Assembly: GCF_002220365.1 (NCBI RefSeq)
Contig: NZ_MTHB01000032.1
Coordinates: 1-64,000 of the forward strand
From: Caballeronia sordidicola
GTDB lineage: Bacteria; Pseudomonadota; Gammaproteobacteria; Burkholderiales; Burkholderiaceae
DNA: 64,000 bases
Reading direction: 5' to 3'
Every line of letters begins with the position of its first letter. Positions within the stretch are counted from its first letter, which is position 1. The notes below the pieces were generated by a model. The model was not told the origin of the DNA. It worked only from the letters and a program-made list of their open reading frames with translations, and did no database searches. Positions 26,950 to 34,928 of the stretch are shown here, piece by piece. A program made the translations under genes and the position numbers.

Positions 26950-28308
26950 TTACCGGAAGGTGCGTTTTTCCATCGCCGGGAAGTCGATCGTCACCTCGAA
27001 ACCCGCGTGCGGATGGCGGTTGCGCAAGCGCAATGTGCCGCGCTGCCGGGTGACGAGCCGCTGCACGATGGCCATGCCGAGTCCGGTGCCGTTGGCTTGC
27101 GTGCGTGCCGTGTCCACGCGATAAAACGGCCGCGTGATCAACGCGACCTGATCTTCGGGAATGCCGCGCCCTTCATCCATCACGGACAGTTCAACGCGCC
27201 CGTGATTGACCCGCGTTTGAAGCGTGATCCTGGCGATGTCGTCCATCGCGCTGCGCCCGTACTTGCGTGCGTTCTCCAGCAAATTGCCAATGACCCGCCG
27301 CACGTCAGTTGGATCGCCTTCTATGGTCGCGCCCTGGGCCAGGTCGGTCTTCATCAGCACGCCGTCTTCCGCGTAGAAACGCGCGGCCATTTCACCGCCG
27401 ATCAGCGAGAGATCGACGGCTTCGGCCATGCGCTGCATTGGCCGGGCGTAGTCGAGGAAACGCCCGATGATCATGTCCATCTGTTCGATGTCATCGACCA
27501 TCGCAAGTTTCGTCGCTTCGTCGGAAGGGCTCATTTCGGTTTCGAGCCGCAAGCGTGCAAGCGGCGTGCGCAAGTCGTGCGAAATGCCCGCGAGCATCAG
27601 CGCCCGGTCGGCGTCGAGCTGCTCGAGGTCCTGCACCATCTGGTTGAAACTGCGATTGGTTTCGGCGGCCACGCCCATGCCGCGTTCAGGCAACGGTTCG
27701 GGCGCCTGCCCGGAGCCGACCTTGCGCGCGGCCAGCGCCAGCCGCGCGAATGGCCGGTTGACCAAGCTGGTAATAAACGCCGCCCCGAACAGCGAAAGCG
27801 CGAGCGCAAAAATGCCCCAGCCGGCCCACTGCAGGCCGGTGACGTTATCGAGTTGATCGCGATCGAGCGCCACCCAGTAATCGTCGTCGTCGATCTTGAA
27901 GCTGATCCACACGCCCGGGATGTCATTGACGGATTGCGCGATCACCGTGTCGTTGCCGAGCCGGCCGCGCACGTCGCGCTCGATCAGGCGGTTTAGCGAC
28001 TCGTCGGGCTGCAGGCGATATTTATCGGTGGTTTCACGCGGATACACGCGCACCCCTTCGTTGCTCTCCAGATCCTGCAGCAACGCGCGGCGCAGGTCAG
28101 GGTCGGAATAAAGGAGGGCGGTACGCGTCAACTTGACGACCGCGACGAGTTGAAGCGCCACGCGCTGTGCGCGCGGTTCGCGTTCGATCACCCGGAAGCT
28201 CTGGAACCATGCGGCGATGCTGACCGCAATCAGCAACGCGATCAAGGCGAAGGTCCGCCAGAACAGGCCGCCGAACGCATGCGTCAGTAACCGCCTGTCA
28301 ATCCGCAT
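26950..28308 (-). CDS. envZ: EnvZ-type osmosensor histidine kinase
   Basis: A 452-aa inner-membrane kinase. Two membrane segments (TFALIALLIAVSIAAWF and WAGWGIFALALSLFGAAFI) flank a periplasmic domain of about 125 aa. A HAMP domain follows, then the H-box SHDLRTPLARLRLE with the phospho-accepting His, the N-box NLLENARKYGRS, and G-boxes DEGRGIP and GTGLGMAIVQRL. It phosphorylates the upstream-encoded OmpR-type regulator; 81 nt separate the two genes, which share a strand. The stimulus is inferred only from similarity. Confidence 0.88.
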   Translation of the reverse strand: MRIDRRLLTHAFGGLFWRTFALIALLIAVSIAAWFQSFRVIEREPRAQRVALQLVAVVKLTRTALLYSDPDLRRALLQDLESNEGVRVYPRETTDKYRLQPDESLNRLIERDVRGRLGNDTVIAQSVNDIPGVWISFKIDDDDYWVALDRDQLDNVTGLQWAGWGIFALALSLFGAAFITSLVNRPFARLALAARKVGSGQAPEPLPERGMGVAAETNRSFNQMVQDLEQLDADRALMLAGISHDLRTPLARLRLETEMSPSDEATKLAMVDDIEQMDMIIGRFLDYARPMQRMAEAVDLSLIGGEMAARFYAEDGVLMKTDLAQGATIEGDPTDVRRVIGNLLENARKYGRSAMDDIARITLQTRVNHGRVELSVMDEGRGIPEDQVALITRPFYRVDTARTQANGTGLGMAIVQRLVTRQRGTLRLRNRHPHAGFEVTIDFPAMEKRTFR

Positions 28309-28389
28309 GGTTCACTGATGCTCTTCTCTTGTGGCGCGCACGGGGCGCGCTTCTCACGACTCGATCAGGGCTCAATCCGGACTCAAATC

Positions 28390-29115
28390 TCAGGCTGCGC
28401 CGTCAGGAATGAAGACGTAGCCGAGGCCCCACACCGTCTGGATAAAACGCGGGCTGCTCGGGTCCGGCTCGATCAGCTTGCGCAACCTTGAGATCTGCAC
28501 GTCGAGACTGCGGTCGAAGACTTCGTATTCACGGCCGCGCGCCAGTTCCATCAGCTTTTCACGCGACAGCGGGGCACGCGGATGTCTCGCGAACACTTTA
28601 AGCACAGAGAATTCGCCGGTGGTCAGCGGGATTTCCTGGCCGTTCTTGGTCAGCGTTCGCGTGGCCAGATTCAACGCAAATTCGCCGAATTCGAAGACTT
28701 CGGTGGTTTCAGACGGCGCGCCCGGCAGTTCCGACGGCGACTGGCGACGCAGCACCGCGTGGATCCGCGCGACGAGTTCACGCGGGTTGAACGGCTTTGG
28801 CAAATAGTCGTCCGCGCCCATTTCCAGGCCCACGATGCGGTCGACGTCCTCGCCTTTCGCGGTGAGCATGATGATGGGCGTACGGTCGTTGCTGCCCCGT
28901 AGACGGCGGCAGATCGAAAGTCCGTCTTCCCCCGGCAGCATCAGGTCGAGCACGAGCAGGTCGAAACGTTCGCGAACCCAGAGCTTGTTCATCGACGGCG
29001 CATTTTCAGCGACATAGACATTAAAGCCCTGTTCGCCGAGATAACGCCGCAAAAGATCGCGCAAACGGGGATCGTCGTCGACTACGAGTATTTTTGAGGG
29101 ATTTTTGGTTTCCAT
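28390..29115 (-). CDS. ompR: OmpR-type response regulator
   Basis: A 241-aa regulator. The receiver domain has the acidic pocket VVDDDPR, the phospho-acceptor Asp in LLVLDLMLPGEDG and the Lys in DDYLPKPFNPREL. The C-terminal winged helix (TTGEFSVLKVF ... VQISRLRKLIE ... VWGLGYVFIP) is of OmpR/PhoB type. It is first in the ompR-envZ pair. A divergent promoter region of about 270 bp separates it from the Ser-rich protein gene. Confidence 0.92.
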   Translation of the reverse strand: METKNPSKILVVDDDPRLRDLLRRYLGEQGFNVYVAENAPSMNKLWVRERFDLLVLDLMLPGEDGLSICRRLRGSNDRTPIIMLTAKGEDVDRIVGLEMGADDYLPKPFNPRELVARIHAVLRRQSPSELPGAPSETTEVFEFGEFALNLATRTLTKNGQEIPLTTGEFSVLKVFARHPRAPLSREKLMELARGREYEVFDRSLDVQISRLRKLIEPDPSSPRFIQTVWGLGYVFIPDGAA

Positions 29116-29382
29116 GCCCGCATCTTAGCGCGATTAGAAAGAGCTGCTAGTTTGCTCCATTTCTGAGGTAACAGATAGTTACAAAATTTACGGCGAGTGT
29201 GGCACGACATAAAGGTTCTATGCGTACACTCCTTTACCTAAGCCCGTCATTCGGTGGATACTCCATTAGTAGAACGATTGCGCGTCAGTATCATGGCGGC
29301 ACTAACCGTCAATACTGGCATGACACGCAAGCACGCCAAAGAGCCTGAGACTGTCCGGTTGTCGAGCAACGAAGGGAACAAC

Positions 29383-29856
29383 ATGAGGGGAGCGCGGCGG
29401 CGCATACCTGTGCGCACCAAGCGCATCATTCGACTAACGCTGATCGCTAGCGCGTTTTATGCCGTGTTTGCCGCGCGCACCGCTCTTGCGCAACCATCGC
29501 AATCCTCCAATCGCAGTTCGTCGGCTTTCGATCGTCCTGATTCGTCGATGTCTTCCTCTTCCTCTTCCTCTTCATCCTCTGCGCCCCGGTATTCGAATCC
29601 CGAAGGCGATGGTTCCGATTTCAATTCACAACAGCCCAGAAAACGCTTCGATGGCCGTTTCATGCGCGCTCAGCATCGCATGCAAAAGCCGCTCAACGGT
29701 AATCGCGACCCGCAAGTGATGCCGGCCATGCCCGCGCCACAAAGCGATCCGCAACCGCCCGAGCGGCCTCCGCGGCACGGTGTGATGACCGCAGATGAAA
29801 GGCGGCTGCTGCGCCAGCATATCGAGGAAGCGGTCAGGGACCTCTATAAGCGTTGA
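29383..29856 (+). CDS. Predicted exported Ser-rich protein, unknown function
   Basis: A 157-aa protein with a basic N-terminus and hydrophobic signal segment (IIRLTLIASAFYAVFAARTALA). A run of about ten serines follows, encoded by four perfect TCTTCC hexamers (29551-29574), then a Gln/Pro/Arg-rich stretch and a C-terminal helix (TADERRLLRQHIEEAVRDLYKR). ATG 29383 has GAAGGG 6 nt upstream; the earlier ATG at 29254 has none. I do not recognise the family. The C-terminal pattern resembles the ends of small periplasmic proteins with helical tails. Location next to ompR is suggestive but proves nothing. Confidence 0.6.
   Translation: MRGARRRIPVRTKRIIRLTLIASAFYAVFAARTALAQPSQSSNRSSSAFDRPDSSMSSSSSSSSSSAPRYSNPEGDGSDFNSQQPRKRFDGRFMRAQHRMQKPLNGNRDPQVMPAMPAPQSDPQPPERPPRHGVMTADERRLLRQHIEEAVRDLYKR
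29551..29574 (+). repeat. Hexanucleotide microsatellite, 4 x TCTTCC
   Basis: Four perfect in-frame hexamers encode Ser-Ser repeats. Because the unit is a multiple of three, length changes would alter the serine run without frameshift. Confidence 0.8.
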
Positions 29857-30030
29857 GGCTCGCCGTCATGGGATCGCCCTGGCGCGACCAAACGCCGTTA
29901 TCCGGCAAACTCCCGGTCGAGGCCCAGCACCCTTCTGGCGCCAAGCGGATGCCGAAGTGACATCGGCGGTCAACGGGTGCCGGCAGCGCGCCGTTGATTG
30001 ATGTAGCACGGCCACCGGACTCGCTCCTCG

Positions 30031-31680
30031 ATGCAACCCTCCAGGTTTCCTGATTTCCACGTTGTTCGCGGTTCGCTGGATCGGCGCGAGCGTGGGGTGA
30101 GTATCGTGACGCTGGTCATCGCGTTATGTTTGATGCTGACCAGCGCGCTGACGGCTCAGGCAGCGCAAAACAACACGCCGCGCCGCGGGCGCACTGTGCA
30201 TCGGACGGAAGCGGCGGCGCTCGATGCCGATCCCCTCGATGCCACCGATGCCCGCTTCCTCCTCACCCGCACGGGCTTCGAAGCAAACGCGAGCGAGGTT
30301 GCCGCGTACATTGGAATGAGCCGCGAGCAGGCAGTCGATGCGTTGCTTGCCGGCGCCCGCACTGAAGCCGCTACACCGCCGCCCGCGTGGGTCACGGAGC
30401 CGATCCCATCGGTCGACGTTCGCCGTGCATGGACGCAGGACGAACGCCGTGACGACCAGCGCGAACAAAGCCGTCGCTACGACGAGTTGCGCGGCTGGTG
30501 GGTACGCGAAATGGTGACCACGCGCTCGCCGCTCACCGAGCGCATGACGCTCTTCTGGCACGATCACTTTCCGTCCGGCGAAGACAAGGTTCACTATCCG
30601 CAGCTCATGTTCCGCCAGAACGCGCTGCTGCGCCGCGACTCGCTCGGCAATTTCGGCGACTTGCTGCATGCGGTCTCGAAAGATCCGGCGATGCTGCAAT
30701 ACCTCGATGGCGCCGGCAGCCGCAAAGGCCGTCCCAACGAAAACTTCGGACGCGAGGTCATGGAGCTGTTCACGCTAGGCGAGGGACATTACTCGCAGCG
30801 CGACGTGACCGAAGCCGCCCGGGCCTATACCGGCTGGACGCTCGATCCGAATACGCTCGCTTATCAATTCAATCCAAAGATCCACGACGACGGCGACAAG
30901 ACCGTCCTCGGCCAGATGGGCGCTTTCGACGGCGATCAGGTCCTCGACATCCTCCTGGCGCAACCGGAAACGGCTACCTTCATCACGACCGAACTGTGGC
31001 GCGAGTTCATCTCCGAGACACCGGACCCGGCTCAGATCGCACCGATCGCCGAACGTTTTCGCGCGTCGCATTACGACATCAAGACGGCGTTGCGGGGCCT
31101 GTTTTTATCGGATGCGTTCTGGGACGAGCGCAACCGTGGCGTGCTGGTCAAGTCGCCCGCGGAATTCGTGGTTGGCGCTGTGCGCGAGTTCGATATCGGT
31201 TATGCCGATCAGGACGCGACTGCGCTCGCCGTCCAGGTGCGCAATTTCGGCGAAAATCTCTTTTATCCCCCGAACGTGAAGGGCTGGCCGGGCGGCGAAA
31301 ACTGGATCAACAGCTCCACGCTGCTTGCGCGCAAGCAGTTCATCGAACAGTTGTTCCGCGCGACCGAGGCGCATGGCATGGGCCCGGCGGCGGCCAATGC
31401 GAAGACGAGCGCGATGTCAGCTCCAATGTCCAACATGATGTCCGACGCCGTCATGAAACCTGCGGCGATACAACGGCCGCATCCGGGCTTGCGTTTCGAT
31501 CTCGATGCATGGCTCGCGGGATACAACACCACGCCTGCTGCGCGCCCGGACCTGTCGACGCAGTTGCAATTGCAGCGAGCAGTGTTGGCGGTCTCTCCCG
31601 CCGATGCCATTGAACCTGACGTCACCAGCAGCGCCTATCTGCGGGCCTTGCTGATGGACCCTGCGTACCAGTTGAAATAG
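30031..31680 (+). CDS. DUF1800 family exported protein
   Basis: A 549-aa protein with an N-terminal hydrophobic segment (VIALCLMLTSALTAQAA) suggesting export. DUF1800 features are visible: ARFLLTRTGFEA near residue 70, FWHDHFPSGEDKV, NENFGREVMELFTLGEGHY, and NVKGWPGGENWINSSTLLARK. A Met/Ala-rich linker lies near residues 450-480. The domain has no settled function and is nearly always encoded next to a DUF1501 protein, as here (8-nt gap). No clear ribosome site precedes ATG 30031; GTG 30097 is an alternative start. Confidence 0.85.
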   Translation: MQPSRFPDFHVVRGSLDRRERGVSIVTLVIALCLMLTSALTAQAAQNNTPRRGRTVHRTEAAALDADPLDATDARFLLTRTGFEANASEVAAYIGMSREQAVDALLAGARTEAATPPPAWVTEPIPSVDVRRAWTQDERRDDQREQSRRYDELRGWWVREMVTTRSPLTERMTLFWHDHFPSGEDKVHYPQLMFRQNALLRRDSLGNFGDLLHAVSKDPAMLQYLDGAGSRKGRPNENFGREVMELFTLGEGHYSQRDVTEAARAYTGWTLDPNTLAYQFNPKIHDDGDKTVLGQMGAFDGDQVLDILLAQPETATFITTELWREFISETPDPAQIAPIAERFRASHYDIKTALRGLFLSDAFWDERNRGVLVKSPAEFVVGAVREFDIGYADQDATALAVQVRNFGENLFYPPNVKGWPGGENWINSSTLLARKQFIEQLFRATEAHGMGPAAANAKTSAMSAPMSNMMSDAVMKPAAIQRPHPGLRFDLDAWLAGYNTTPAARPDLSTQLQLQRAVLAVSPADAIEPDVTSSAYLRALLMDPAYQLK

Positions 31681-31688
31681 GCGGCCCT

Positions 31689-32906
31689 ATGAAACGACGC
31701 GATTTCCTTTCGATGACCGGCGCGGCCAGCGCCTTCGCGCTTGCGCCCTCGGCATTTGCTGCGGCAAACGCGCTTCCGGTCGAGATGCGTTCGAGCGGAT
31801 ACGGCAACGTGTTGATCCTGGTCGAACTGAAGGGTGGCAACGACGGCCTGAACACTGTGATTCCGTTTGCGGATCCGGCATACGCCACGCTGCGCCCGGG
31901 GATCGGTGTCAAGCGTGAACAGGTCATCCAGCTCGACCAACGCACGGGCCTTCATCCCGCCATGCAGCCATTGATGCCGCTCTGGAAAGACCAGCAACTC
32001 GCGATCGTGCAGGGTGTGAGTTATCCGCAACCGAACCTCTCGCATTTTCGATCCATCGAGATTTGGGATACCGGCTCGCGATCCGATCAGTATCTCCACG
32101 AAGGCTGGCTCACGCGCACATTTCGCGCGCAGCCCGTGCCGGCAGGATTTGCTGCCGATGCCGTGGTGATCGGCAGCGCGGAAATGGGACCGCTCGCGAA
32201 CGGCGCACGTGCCGTCGCGCTCGTGAATCCGGCCCAGTTCGAGAAACAGGCTCGGCTTGCGACGCCGGTATCGCTGAAGGAGCGCAACCCCGCGCTCGCG
32301 CATATTCTGGATGTGGAAAACGAAATCGTGAAGGCCGCTGACCGGCTGCGTCCGCGCGCTGGCCAGTTCGCGCTCAAGACGCAATTTCCGGGCGGTGCGT
32401 TCGGCACATCGATCAAGACCGCCATGCAAGTGCTTGCCGCGACCGATACTCCTGCCGGCCTGCCGCAAACGGGGCAGGGCGTCGCGGTGATCCGCCTGAC
32501 GCTCAATGGTTTCGATACGCATCAGAACCAGCCGGGTCAGCAGGCCGCGTTGCTCAAGCAGTTATCGGAGGGCATGGTTGCGATGCGCTCGGCGCTGGTC
32601 GAACTGGGCCGATGGAACGAGACGCTCATCATGACCTATGCCGAGTTTGGCCGGCGGCCGCGCGAGAACCAGAGCAACGGGACGGATCACGGCACGGTCG
32701 CGCCGCATTTCGTGATGGGCGGCCGTGTGAATGGCGGCCTTCACGGCGTTGCGCCGGAATTGGCGCGGCTGGATGGCAACGGCAATCTGCCGGTGGGCGT
32801 GGATTTCAGGCAGATGTACGCGACCGTGCTCGGGCCGTGGTGGGGCATGAATTCCACCGCGGTCCTCGGACAAAAGTTCGAGACGCTGCCTTTACTGCGA
32901 GCCTAG
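31689..32906 (+). CDS. DUF1501 family protein with Tat-like signal
   Basis: A 405-aa sulfatase/phosphatase-fold-like protein. The N-terminus MKRRDFLSMTGAASAFALAP resembles a twin-arginine signal (RRDFL followed by a hydrophobic stretch). LVELKGGNDGLNTVIPF is the conserved DUF1501 start, and EFGRRPRENQSNGTDHGTVAPHFV is its metal-site-like C-terminal motif. It is co-oriented with the DUF1800 gene and likely forms one operon with it. The two are probably secreted together; substrate unknown. Confidence 0.87.
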   Translation: MKRRDFLSMTGAASAFALAPSAFAAANALPVEMRSSGYGNVLILVELKGGNDGLNTVIPFADPAYATLRPGIGVKREQVIQLDQRTGLHPAMQPLMPLWKDQQLAIVQGVSYPQPNLSHFRSIEIWDTGSRSDQYLHEGWLTRTFRAQPVPAGFAADAVVIGSAEMGPLANGARAVALVNPAQFEKQARLATPVSLKERNPALAHILDVENEIVKAADRLRPRAGQFALKTQFPGGAFGTSIKTAMQVLAATDTPAGLPQTGQGVAVIRLTLNGFDTHQNQPGQQAALLKQLSEGMVAMRSALVELGRWNETLIMTYAEFGRRPRENQSNGTDHGTVAPHFVMGGRVNGGLHGVAPELARLDGNGNLPVGVDFRQMYATVLGPWWGMNSTAVLGQKFETLPLLRA

Positions 32907-32959
32907 GCAAGCGGGCGTATCGGGCGTTTCAATCCCAAGCGGGGTTGAGCCTGAGGAAC

Positions 32960-33796
32960 CTATCTCACGCGCCAACTGATCCACAGTTTTCGGATAGGCG
33001 TGAGCGCAATCTGCTGATGGAGCACCTGGAAGTTTTCGCGTTCTATCTCGTCGAACAATGCCAGCGACAGAGCCGCTTGCGTTCGCAGCACGCGCTGTGT
33101 AGCGCGCTCGTCTGCAGGGATCGCGGCCAGTGATTGCTTAAGTGCTTCGCGCGCGCGGCCGATCTGGAAGCGCATGAGGTCAGTGAACGCGTCGCTGTAT
33201 TTGCGGTTGATGAGATCGGCCGCGGTGACATTGAAGCGCTGCATTTCATCGATGGGGATATAGATGCGGCCGTGACGCGCGTCGTCGCCGATTTCCGCGA
33301 TGCGCTCCGCCAGCATCAGCGCCGTGCCAAGCGAGTTGGCCCAGCCCGGAGCATTATCGGGACGGTGTGCGCTCGCGCGGGCGATGATCAACGCAAACGC
33401 GCCGCCGACGTTATCCAGATAGCGACGCAGATCGGTCCAGTCGAGATACCGTGCCTGATCGAGGTCCATGCTGAAGCCATCGACAAGGTTGTCGATGGAT
33501 TCCCGTCCTTGCTCGTCGAGAACCGGGGTGTTCGCCTGATGCGCGGCAATCGCTTTCGTCACGGGATGGGCGGGTTCGCCGTCGAACAGGCTTGCCAATT
33601 CCTTTTGCCACCAGGCGTGCTTGGTCCGGCCGATCGTGGGGTCGCTGGTTTCCTTGACGGTATCTTCCAGCTCCCGGCGCAATGCGTAAAACGCTGTCAG
33701 GAGCGGCTGTCTGGCCGAGGGCGCACGGCGCAGCGCGTAGTACGTGCTGGAGCCATCGGGCGCGGCTTTTTGCTGGCAGTAGTCGTCGAAGTTCAC
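32960..33796 (-). CDS. hpnD: Squalene/phytoene synthase family protein, HpnD-like
   Basis: A 278-aa trans-isoprenyl diphosphate synthase-like enzyme. HpnD converts two farnesyl diphosphates to presqualene diphosphate for squalene and hopanoids. It has YYALRRAP near the N-terminus, the Asp/Glu-rich RRELEDTVKETSDPTIGRTKHAWW, and ERIAEIGDDARHGRIYIP matching the second aspartate-rich signature. GTG 33796 is selected because the family starts at NFDDYC and the alternative ATG 33853 lies inside a terminator hairpin. No hpnC or hpnE is adjacent. No obvious ribosome site was seen. Confidence 0.82.
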   Translation of the reverse strand: MNFDDYCQQKAAPDGSSTYYALRRAPSARQPLLTAFYALRRELEDTVKETSDPTIGRTKHAWWQKELASLFDGEPAHPVTKAIAAHQANTPVLDEQGRESIDNLVDGFSMDLDQARYLDWTDLRRYLDNVGGAFALIIARASAHRPDNAPGWANSLGTALMLAERIAEIGDDARHGRIYIPIDEMQRFNVTAADLINRKYSDAFTDLMRFQIGRAREALKQSLAAIPADERATQRVLRTQAALSLALFDEIERENFQVLHQQIALTPIRKLWISWRVR

Positions 33797-33841
33797 GGCA
33801 ATGGAAGGTGAGGACGGCGTGAGCCGATCGGTCCGGGCCAG

Positions 33842-33868
33842 AAAAAAAGCCATTGAAATTCAATGGCT
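33842..33868 (-). terminator. Intrinsic terminator with T7 tail, upstream of hpnD
   Basis: On the minus strand AGCCATTGA (33868-33860) pairs with TCAATGGCT (33856-33848) over a 3-nt loop, followed by seven T residues (33848-33842). It ends the candidate small RNA. Confidence 0.88.
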
Positions 33869-33970
33869 CGCGCGGTTCTGGAGACTGGACAGGTAAGGGA
33901 GGATGCAGCATTGTCTTTTTCGGTGCAGCAGGAATCTGGCTCACTGCGCTGACCCACTGCACGCGATATT
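33842..33970 (-). ncRNA. Candidate small regulatory RNA (about 129 nt)
   Basis: The minus-strand segment has a complete set of small-RNA signals. A promoter lies just upstream. A 5' hairpin at 33962-33923 has GTGCAG/CTGCAC outer arms and TGGGTCA/TGAGCCA inner arms with one mismatch. An unpaired linker with an A-rich stretch follows, then a C/U-rich segment TCCTCCCTTACC (33903-33892) complementary to Shine-Dalgarno sequences. A strong terminator with seven T residues ends it. The design matches Hfq-dependent base-pairing RNAs. Alternatively it is an attenuated leader of hpnD, whose start is 45 nt beyond the terminator. Expression is not demonstrated. Confidence 0.6.
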
Positions 33971-33978
33971 GAGCCCGA

Positions 33979-34007
33979 ATTATCTCCCGGATGCGAATGT
34001 GCTGCAA
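33979..34007 (-). promoter_or_regulatory. Sigma70-like promoter of the candidate small RNA
   Basis: On the minus strand: -35 TTGCAG (34007-34002), 17-bp spacer, -10 GATAAT (33984-33979). The predicted start is near 33970. Confidence 0.6.
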
Positions 34008-34096
34008 GGCGAGGCGAAACGGGTGCCGCCACGCCGTGGTGTCCCCCAGTTCTGCGCGGCGCAATTTCCGTTAGATATCCGAAATGAAAATGCTCG

Positions 34097-34900
34097 TTAT
34101 TCTTCTTCGCAAACCACATCGAATTTGAGCAGCTTGGTGGGGCCGAAGGTATTGCTGATTGCGACATCGGCGGCGTCGCGCCCACGCGCCATCAACACGC
34201 GGCCCATCCGCGGGACGTTGTTGCGCGCATCGAAGGTCTGCCAGCTTCCGCCGATAAAAGCCTCGAACCACGCGGCGAAATCCATCGCCGTGTAGGGCGG
34301 CGGCATACCGGCGTCGCTGATATATCCCGTGCAGTAGCGCGCGGGAATATTCATCGCGCGACATAAGGTGACGGCCAGATGCGCGAAATCCCGGCATACG
34401 CCCTGACGCTCGTTATACGCTTCCCACGCGGTCTTGGTCGGCCGCGCGTGCGCGTAATTGAACACGATGTGGTTATGCACGAAGTCACAGATCGCCTGCA
34501 CTCGCGGGCGTCCCAGTGGCGTATTGCCGAAGGTTTTCCACGCGAAGTCTGAAAGCAGGTCCGTTTCGCAATAACGGCTGCCGAGCAAAAACACCAGGCA
34601 TTCGTTGGGCAGGTTTTCAACTGGATGCTGCTCGCCTTCCGGTCCGGGTTTTTCGAACTCATCCGGCACTTCGAGCAACGCCGATGTCGACAGCGCTATC
34701 TGGCCTTCGGGCGCGACAATCCGGCTGCACAGGTTGCCGAAGCCATCGCGATACTGCGAGATCGGCACCGGCGGATCAACGACCAGCAGGTCCGCGAGCA
34801 AGACCTGGGGGGCGAACGAGAAGTGCGTGTTCAGCATGAGAAGCATGGGTGTCGGTTGCTGACACTCGTAGACCAGCTCGTAACCAACGCGGAGTTTCAT
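34097..34900 (-). CDS. Transglutaminase-like family protein
   Basis: A 267-aa protein with the papain-like transglutaminase core. The catalytic cysteine is in RQGVCRDFAHLAVTLCRAMNI, the His in YTAMDFAAWFEAFIGG is not obvious (Met-Asp replaces the usual His-Ala), and the Asp is in WQTFDARN. The missing His is seen in this sequence and may mean altered chemistry. The N-terminal domain (LRVGYELVYECQQPTPMLLML) is the beta-rich module found in these bacterial proteins. ATG 34900 has AAAGG 8 nt upstream. It follows another transglutaminase gene by 28 nt. Confidence 0.8.
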   Translation of the reverse strand: MKLRVGYELVYECQQPTPMLLMLNTHFSFAPQVLLADLLVVDPPVPISQYRDGFGNLCSRIVAPEGQIALSTSALLEVPDEFEKPGPEGEQHPVENLPNECLVFLLGSRYCETDLLSDFAWKTFGNTPLGRPRVQAICDFVHNHIVFNYAHARPTKTAWEAYNERQGVCRDFAHLAVTLCRAMNIPARYCTGYISDAGMPPPYTAMDFAAWFEAFIGGSWQTFDARNNVPRMGRVLMARGRDAADVAISNTFGPTKLLKFDVVCEEE

Positions 34901-34928
34901 AAGAGTGGCCTTTCTATGGAAGAGGACA

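Noticed and set aside
33903..34295. A plus-strand frame starting ATG 33903 after GGGAGG
   Set aside because: The ribosome-like GGAGG touches the ATG with no spacer, and the frame is antisense to the transglutaminase gene. The GGAGG is better read as the complement of the C/U-rich part of the candidate small RNA.
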